This document shows positions 59,630 through 64,000 of a DNA stretch of 64,000 nucleotides, in pieces. The notes below the pieces were generated by a model. The model was not told the origin of the DNA. It was given only the letters and a program-made list of their open reading frames with translations, and did no database searches. Position 1 is the stretch's first letter; every line of letters starts with the position of its first letter. Made by a program: the position numbers and the translations under genes. Source of the stretch: an uncultured Atopobiaceae bacterium (GTDB taxonomy: Bacteria > Actinomycetota > Coriobacteriia > Coriobacteriales > Atopobiaceae); assembly GCA_947625405.1 (NCBI GenBank), contig CANQOF010000002.1, positions 62,001-126,000 on the forward strand, in the 5' to 3' direction.

Positions 59630-60169
59630 TTACTCATGCCATTCGGGCATGAGGAGCCTCTGGCCTGCGAAGATGGTGGCGTTAGGAAGATCGTTCATCT
59701 CCTCAACCCAATGCACGAGGCGTCCGCTTTCCACGGGCGGAAGCTCGCGCGAATCGAGAATCGAGCGGAGCGTTTCGCCGGAGCAGACCACGTGCGGCTC
59801 CCATACGAGCGAATCGCGATACGCGGCGAGCTCCGCGCCCTCCATGAGCGAACCGAGCGCGAAGCAGAGGATCGTGAGCGCGCAGAGCGCGGCGAAGAGA
59901 AGGGTCCGAAGGGGTCCGCGTGCCTCCGTGACGCGCTCGGAGCCCTCAAAATCGCCCACCTCGCGAAGGGGCTCGCACGGGAAGTAGAGCGGGAGGGGCT
60001 CGCCCTCGAGGGCAATCGCGAGCACGGGGGAATCGTGATCGTCGCCCCCGCGCTCCCCCGAGGCTCCCCCAAGGCCTCCCTCCCAGAGCACGAAGGGCTG
60101 CTGGCGGTGGCCGGTATCGGCGTGGGATGGGAGCGAACGAGCGGGGAGTTGGTTTGTCGTGGTGGCCAT
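59630..60169 (-). CDS. Membrane-anchored LysM protein, probable SOS cell-division inhibitor (YneA/Rv2719c-like)
   Basis: The 179-residue protein has a long cytosolic N-terminus, one TM segment (about 87-108, LRTLLFAALCALTILCFALG) and an external LysM domain (126-176: HVVCSGETLRSIL to IFAGQRLLMPE). It is divergent from lexA across LexA boxes and followed by nrdR, exactly the arrangement of Rv2719c in Mycobacterium and of yneA beside lexA in Bacillus. Those proteins stop division during DNA damage. Function by position and architecture only. GAGGAGGG precedes the ATG. Confidence 0.8.
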   Translation of the reverse strand: MATTTNQLPARSLPSHADTGHRQQPFVLWEGGLGGASGERGGDDHDSPVLAIALEGEPLPLYFPCEPLREVGDFEGSERVTEARGPLRTLLFAALCALTILCFALGSLMEGAELAAYRDSLVWEPHVVCSGETLRSILDSRELPPVESGRLVHWVEEMNDLPNATIFAGQRLLMPEWHE

Positions 60170-60230
60170 GCGCCCTCCTCTCGAGTGGTTGGTGGAAACC
60201 TATCATCCGAACTCAACAACAATTACGAAC

Positions 60231-60304
60231 CGAACACGTGTTTGCATAGTAGCAGACTTACCCAAAACCGAACACGTGTTTTCAGAACGAATGTTTGCTA
60301 CACT
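60231..60304. promoter_or_regulatory. Three LexA boxes and lexA -10 box between the LysM gene and lexA
   Basis: CGAACACGTGTTTG (60231-60244), CGAACACGTGTTTT (60269-60282) and AGAACGAATGTTTG (60284-60297) fit CGAAC-N4-GTTCG fully or nearly. TGC-TACACT places an extended -10 at 60299-60304 ahead of lexA. The boxes can control both divergent genes. Confidence 0.85.
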
Positions 60305-60326
60305 GGGGACGACGAAGGGAGCTGCC

Positions 60327-60998
60327 ATGCCGAGGAGAGCCCTCTCCAAGAGCGTCCAGCGCATCTACGACTTCATCTGCGCGTATTCCGCCGAGCACGG
60401 CTATCCGCCCACCGTGCGCGAGATCGGCCGTGCGGTGAACCTCAGTTCCCCGAGCACGGTCCATATGCACCTCCGCACGCTCGAGACGCTCGGCTACATC
60501 AAGCGCGACCCGAACAAGCCGCGCGCGCTCGAGATCTGCGACGTTTCCCCGCGAAACGCCGACGCCCTGCGCGAGAAGGCCGAGGTCATCCCCTTCCCCG
60601 TCGTGGAGAATCCCTCCACCGGCCTCACCACGCTTCCCGTGGTGGGACGCGTCGCCGCGGGGTCGCCCATCCTCGCCGAGGAGAACATCGAGGAGACGCT
60701 CACGCTGCCGACTTCGCTGGTGGGAGACGGTGCGAGCTTCCTCCTGAAGGTCCAAGGCGAATCGATGATCGATGCCGGCATCTTCGACGGCGACCTCATC
60801 TTCGTGCGCGAGGAGCCGAGCGCGCAGGACGGGGAGATCGTCGTGGCGCTCGTGGATGATTCCGCCACGGTGAAGACCTTCTACAAGGAGGACGACCGCG
60901 TGCGTCTCCAGCCCGAAAATCCCAATATGGAGCCCATCTACGCGGAGAACCCTCGCATTCTCGGGCGCGTGACGGGCCTTCTGCGCACGAACATCTGA
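60327..60998 (+). CDS. lexA: SOS repressor LexA
   Basis: LexA represses DNA-damage genes and cleaves itself when RecA filaments form. The 223-residue protein has the winged helix-turn-helix (YPPTVREIGRAVNLSSPSTVH), the cleavage site A111-G112 in VAAGSP, and the catalytic pair S146 (GESM) and K183 (VKTF). The ATG at 60327 follows GAAGGGA and lies downstream of the LexA boxes; open frame further upstream is ignored. Confidence 0.97.
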   Translation: MPRRALSKSVQRIYDFICAYSAEHGYPPTVREIGRAVNLSSPSTVHMHLRTLETLGYIKRDPNKPRALEICDVSPRNADALREKAEVIPFPVVENPSTGLTTLPVVGRVAAGSPILAEENIEETLTLPTSLVGDGASFLLKVQGESMIDAGIFDGDLIFVREEPSAQDGEIVVALVDDSATVKTFYKEDDRVRLQPENPNMEPIYAENPRILGRVTGLLRTNI

Positions 60999-61011
60999 TT
61001 CTTCCCTCGCC

Positions 61012-61773
61012 ATGGCTGAGCGCCAGAGGATCCATGCCTTCGACATCGCCCGCGGCGCCGCGGTCGTGTCGATGATCGCGTTCCACACGATGTACGACCT
61101 CGTGAGCTACGAGGGCCTCAGCGCTCCGTGGTTTTGGGGCATACCGGGCGACGTCTGGCGCGCTTCCATCTCGTGGACCTTCCTCCTGCTCGCGGGAAGA
61201 ATGTTCTCGATCTCGCGTAGCAACTGGCGTCGAGCCGGGCGCTACCTCCTCGTCGCGGCCCTCATCTTTATCGTGACCACCATCGTCGCGGTGGATGTGC
61301 CGGTGAGCTTCGGCATCATCTACTGCATGGGCGCCTCCACGCTCATCTACGCGTGCGCTCAGCGTCTCGGCGCGCGCTTCTCGCACCCCGCGATCGCCGT
61401 GGTCCTCGGGGCGCTCTTCCTCTGCTCCTTGGAAGTGCCCCATGGGCGCTTTGGCATCGGTGCGCTCTCGGTCGAGCTCCCGCGGGCGCTCTACGCCACC
61501 CCTTGGCTCTCGTGGCTCGGCTTTCCCGGGGGCGGCTTTGCCTCAGGCGACTACTATCCGATCCTGCCCTATGCGCTCCTCTACGGCGTGGGGGTCGTGT
61601 GGGGATACTGCGTGAGCTCGGAAAACGCGCCCCAGTGGTTTCTCGACGCGCGCTCGCGTCCGCTTGAGTTCCTGGGGAGGCACTCGCTTCCCATCTACGT
61701 CTTCCACCAGGTGGCGATACTCGCGGTCCTCTGGCTCGTGGGAGCGGTGATCTCACACCCGCTCTTCGTCTAG
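61012..61773 (+). CDS. DUF1624/HGSNAT-type membrane acyltransferase-like protein
   Basis: The 253-residue protein has about seven to eight TM segments and opens with IHAFDIARGAAVVSMIAFHTMYDL, the hallmark of the heparan-alpha-glucosaminide N-acetyltransferase catalytic domain family, with a candidate catalytic His in AFHTMYD. Bacterial members are uncharacterised, possibly acetylating cell-envelope sugars. It starts 13 bases after lexA and may be cotranscribed. Its 3' end overlaps convergent hflX by 21 bases. Confidence 0.85.
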   Translation: MAERQRIHAFDIARGAAVVSMIAFHTMYDLVSYEGLSAPWFWGIPGDVWRASISWTFLLLAGRMFSISRSNWRRAGRYLLVAALIFIVTTIVAVDVPVSFGIIYCMGASTLIYACAQRLGARFSHPAIAVVLGALFLCSLEVPHGRFGIGALSVELPRALYATPWLSWLGFPGGGFASGDYYPILPYALLYGVGVVWGYCVSSENAPQWFLDARSRPLEFLGRHSLPIYVFHQVAILAVLWLVGAVISHPLFV

Positions 61774-63120
61774 CGGCCCGAGCGCGCCCGCTTCGAGCGC
61801 GTCCACCTCGTCCTCGAAGTCCTCCGCGTCTCGCGCGTAGGGCTCGAGGGAGCGCGCGAGCGCCTCGGGGGCTTTGACGGTGATGAGGAGGCCCTCCTGC
61901 ACGTAATGCTCGCGAATCACCTGGCAGCGTTCGTGGAGGAGCTTCACGAGACGCCCCTCGCTGAAGGGGATGAGCGCGGTGAGCGTCTCCTCGCCCGCGG
62001 ACGCCTCGGTGGCGATGCGATGCCTGAGGTCGGCGAGCCCGCGCTCTTCGAGCGCTGAGATGAGCTGCGCCTCGGGGTGGCGCAGGCGAAGCGTCTCGCG
62101 CGCGTCCCCACCGAGGAGATCGATCTTGTTCAGGCAGAGGACGCGCGGAATCTCCGTGGCGTCGATCTCCTCGAGCGTGTCCACCACCGAGCGCACCTCG
62201 GCCTCCCAGGCCTCGTCTGAGGCGTCCGCCACGCAGAGGATGAGGTTTGCCTCCCGCACCTCGGAGAGCGTCGATCTGAAGGCCTCCACGAGCGTCGTGG
62301 GGAGCTTCTGGATGAAGCCGACGGTGTCCGTGAGGGTGACGGTGCGCCCCTCCTCGAGGGCGAGCGAGCGAGTCGTGGCGTCGAGCGTGGCGAAGAGCTC
62401 GTCTCGCACATACACATCGGCTCCCGTGAGCGCGTTCATGAGGGTCGATTTGCCCGCGTTCGTGTAGCCCACGAGCGCCACTCGGAAGACGCCGGATTCC
62501 CATCGCGCCTTCGATTGGGTCTGGCGCCGCGCGTCCACGCGCTCCAGCTCGCGGCGCACCTGCGCGATGCGATTCCTCACCATACGGCGATCCACCTCGA
62601 GCTGGCTCTCGCCTTGGCCGAAGCGGCTCCCGATTCCGCCGCGGGTTTGCTCTCCCATGAGGTGGCTCCACATGCCGCGAAGCCGGGGTAGCACGTAGCG
62701 AAGCTGCGCAAGCTCCACCTGGAGGCGGCCCTCGACGGTGGTGGCGTGGCGGCCGAAGATGTCGAGGATGAGCGCCGTGCGATCGATGATCTTCACGTCT
62801 TTGCCCACGGCGCGCTCGAGATTCGACTGCTGCGAGGGAGTGAGGTCCTCATCGAAGACCACGACGTCGATCTTCTCCGCGCGCACGCGCTCCACGAGCT
62901 CCTCGGTCTTTCCCGAGCCGATGAAGGTCTTCGGGACGGGCTTCGCGAGACGCTGCGTGAGCTCGCCCACCACCTCGGCGCCATCGGTGTCCACGAGGCG
63001 CGCGAGCTCGGCCATCGAGCGATCTTGGGGCCAATTGTCGCGCTCCCCGAGATCCACCCCCACGAGCAGGGCGCGCTCGGGCGCGATTGCCGTCGATTGC
63101 GGGGTGAAGCGCCCGCTCAT
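61753..63120 (-). CDS. hflX: GTPase HflX
   Basis: HflX splits stalled 70S ribosomes under stress. The 455-residue protein has the HflX N-terminal domain (SGKTEELVERV, FDEDLTPSQQSNLERAVG, LDIFGRHATTVEGRLQVELAQL), a long helical linker with GGIGSRFGQGE, and the G domain (GYTNAGKST, DTVGFIQKLP, NKIDL). The ATG overlaps the miaA stop (ATGA). The miaA-hflX pairing is common in bacteria. Confidence 0.96.
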   Translation of the reverse strand: MSGRFTPQSTAIAPERALLVGVDLGERDNWPQDRSMAELARLVDTDGAEVVGELTQRLAKPVPKTFIGSGKTEELVERVRAEKIDVVVFDEDLTPSQQSNLERAVGKDVKIIDRTALILDIFGRHATTVEGRLQVELAQLRYVLPRLRGMWSHLMGEQTRGGIGSRFGQGESQLEVDRRMVRNRIAQVRRELERVDARRQTQSKARWESGVFRVALVGYTNAGKSTLMNALTGADVYVRDELFATLDATTRSLALEEGRTVTLTDTVGFIQKLPTTLVEAFRSTLSEVREANLILCVADASDEAWEAEVRSVVDTLEEIDATEIPRVLCLNKIDLLGGDARETLRLRHPEAQLISALEERGLADLRHRIATEASAGEETLTALIPFSEGRLVKLLHERCQVIREHYVQEGLLITVKAPEALARSLEPYARDAEDFEDEVDALEAGALGPLDEERV

Positions 63121-64000
63121 CGCACGACCTCGCCTCGGGAAGCGCGCGTAGCCCCATGCGCGAGGGCGTCGGCGACGATGGTCTCGACGATCCCTTGCGG
63201 GTCGAGGTCATCCACGTCGAGCCACATGATGCGAGGATCGCGACGAAACCAGGTGAGCTGGCGTTTCGCGTAGTTTCGGCTCCGCCGCTTCATGCGCTCG
63301 GTTGCCTCGCCGAGGTCGAGCTTGCCGGAAAGGTGCGCGAGAATCTCGGCGTAGCCGATTGCTTGCGATGCCGTGGGGGCGTCGGCGAGTCCACGCGCGC
63401 GGAGGCTCCGCACTTCCTCCAGGAAGCCTTCGGCGAGCATCTCGTCCACGCGCGCGTCGATCGCGCGATAGAGCGCCTCGCGATCGCGCGTGAGGCCCCA
63501 CATCCGGGCCTCGTAGTGCGGCACGGGCCGATGGAGGTCCTTTGCCTGCTCCGCGTAGGAGACGCCTTGGTCGCTCATCTCGAGCGCACGGATGGTGCGA
63601 CGCACGTTATGGGGGTGGATGAGGGCGGCCGAGGCGGGGTCCCTGCGCTCGAGCTCCTCCCAAAGCCCCTCGTCGCCCATCTCCCGCGCCCGTTCCTCCC
63701 AAAACCTCCGCGATGGCGAGGCGCTCTCCCCTTCGGGAAACGCCATCTCGTCGAGTGCCGCGCGCACGTAGAGCCCGGTGCCCCCGCAGAGGACGGGCGT
63801 GCGTCCCGCCTTGAGCTCGCGATCGATCGCCTCGCGCGCGTCTCTTTGATAGAGGGCCGCGGAATAGGCCTCCCCGATCTCCGCCACGTCCACGACCTCG
63901 AGCGGCATCCTTCGCGCGCTCGGGGGCACCTTCGCGGTGCCGATGTCCATGCCACGATAGACCTGCATGGCGTCCGCGGAGACGACGCGGGAGCCAAGCT
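63117..64000 (-). CDS. miaA: tRNA dimethylallyltransferase, 5' end beyond the window
   Basis: MiaA adds a dimethylallyl group (from DMAPP) to A37 of tRNAs reading U-starting codons. Visible residues include SADAMQVYRGMDIGTAKVP, CGGTGLYVRAAL and RNYAKRQLTWFRRDP. The N-terminal P-loop lies outside the window: reading is still open at 64000, and the ATG at 63968 is internal (the Met of the conserved DxMQ(V)YRG motif), not the start. DMAPP comes from the MEP pathway encoded by dxr, ispG and ispH here. Confidence 0.95.
   Translation of the reverse strand, partial: LGSRVVSADAMQVYRGMDIGTAKVPPSARRMPLEVVDVAEIGEAYSAALYQRDAREAIDRELKAGRTPVLCGGTGLYVRAALDEMAFPEGESASPSRRFWEERAREMGDEGLWEELERRDPASAALIHPHNVRRTIRALEMSDQGVSYAEQAKDLHRPVPHYEARMWGLTRDREALYRAIDARVDEMLAEGFLEEVRSLRARGLADAPTASQAIGYAEILAHLSGKLDLGEATERMKRRSRNYAKRQLTWFRRDPRIMWLDVDDLDPQGIVETIVADALAHGATRASRGEVVR

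Overview
The window is a dense, GC-rich (by eye about two thirds GC), mostly co-directional stretch of bacterial chromosome. The gene content and family types (TrmFO for tRNA m5U, a DUF853 HerA-like ATPase, a cytidylate kinase fused to an acyltransferase, lexA divergent from a LysM gene followed by nrdR, and secreted proteins with LYNP repeats) point to a high-GC Actinomycetota relative, most likely the class Coriobacteriia. I cannot assign a genus. No rRNA, CRISPR array, insertion sequence or intact prophage is visible.

Layout: 1-9.2 kb carries rplS, rnhB, an MFS exporter, a HerA-like ATPase and the cluster yraN-comM-dprA-trmFO. From 9.2 to 20.7 kb a xerC-like recombinase is followed by the classical rpsB-tsf-pyrH-frr-uppS-cdsA-dxr-rseP-ispG-proS run (translation factors, undecaprenyl-PP and phospholipid synthesis, MEP isoprenoid pathway). 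From 20.7 to 25.5 kb there are three tRNAs, a stretch of duplicated tRNA 3' ends and a leftward operon (VOC protein, ABC-F ATPase, small membrane protein, M50 protease). From 25.6 to 43.4 kb, after a decayed ABC transporter fragment, comes a long rightward block: scpAB, rluB, cmk-plsC, ispH, der, plsY, gpsA, rpe, cysteine desulfurase, mnmA, nif3-like, coaC/coaB, an ABC-F gene and an isochorismatase-family hydrolase.

The accessory part is 43.4-45 kb. It holds a lower-GC, broken gene for a secreted LYNP-repeat protein with a run of ten G at its 5' end, next to tRNA-Pro. From 45 to 53.6 kb lie a phosphatidyltransferase, a D-Ala-D-Ala carboxypeptidase, a MalY/RidA pair, a GarA-like FHA protein with an FtsR-like MerR regulator, apt and two NlpC/P60 hydrolases, one with the same LYNP repeats. 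From 53.6 to 54.3 kb is a gene-free zone with tandem and inverted repeats. The final 10 kb holds SOS genes (dinB with a LexA box; lexA with three boxes, divergent from a TM+LysM gene that resembles YneA/Rv2719c), nrdR-dut, a purine permease, trxB, and miaA-hflX running off the right edge.

Most genes overlap by 1-20 bases or abut, so transcription units are long. The clearest punctuation is hairpin terminators, TAGAAT/TATAAT/TACACT-like -10 boxes, and four tRNA genes.
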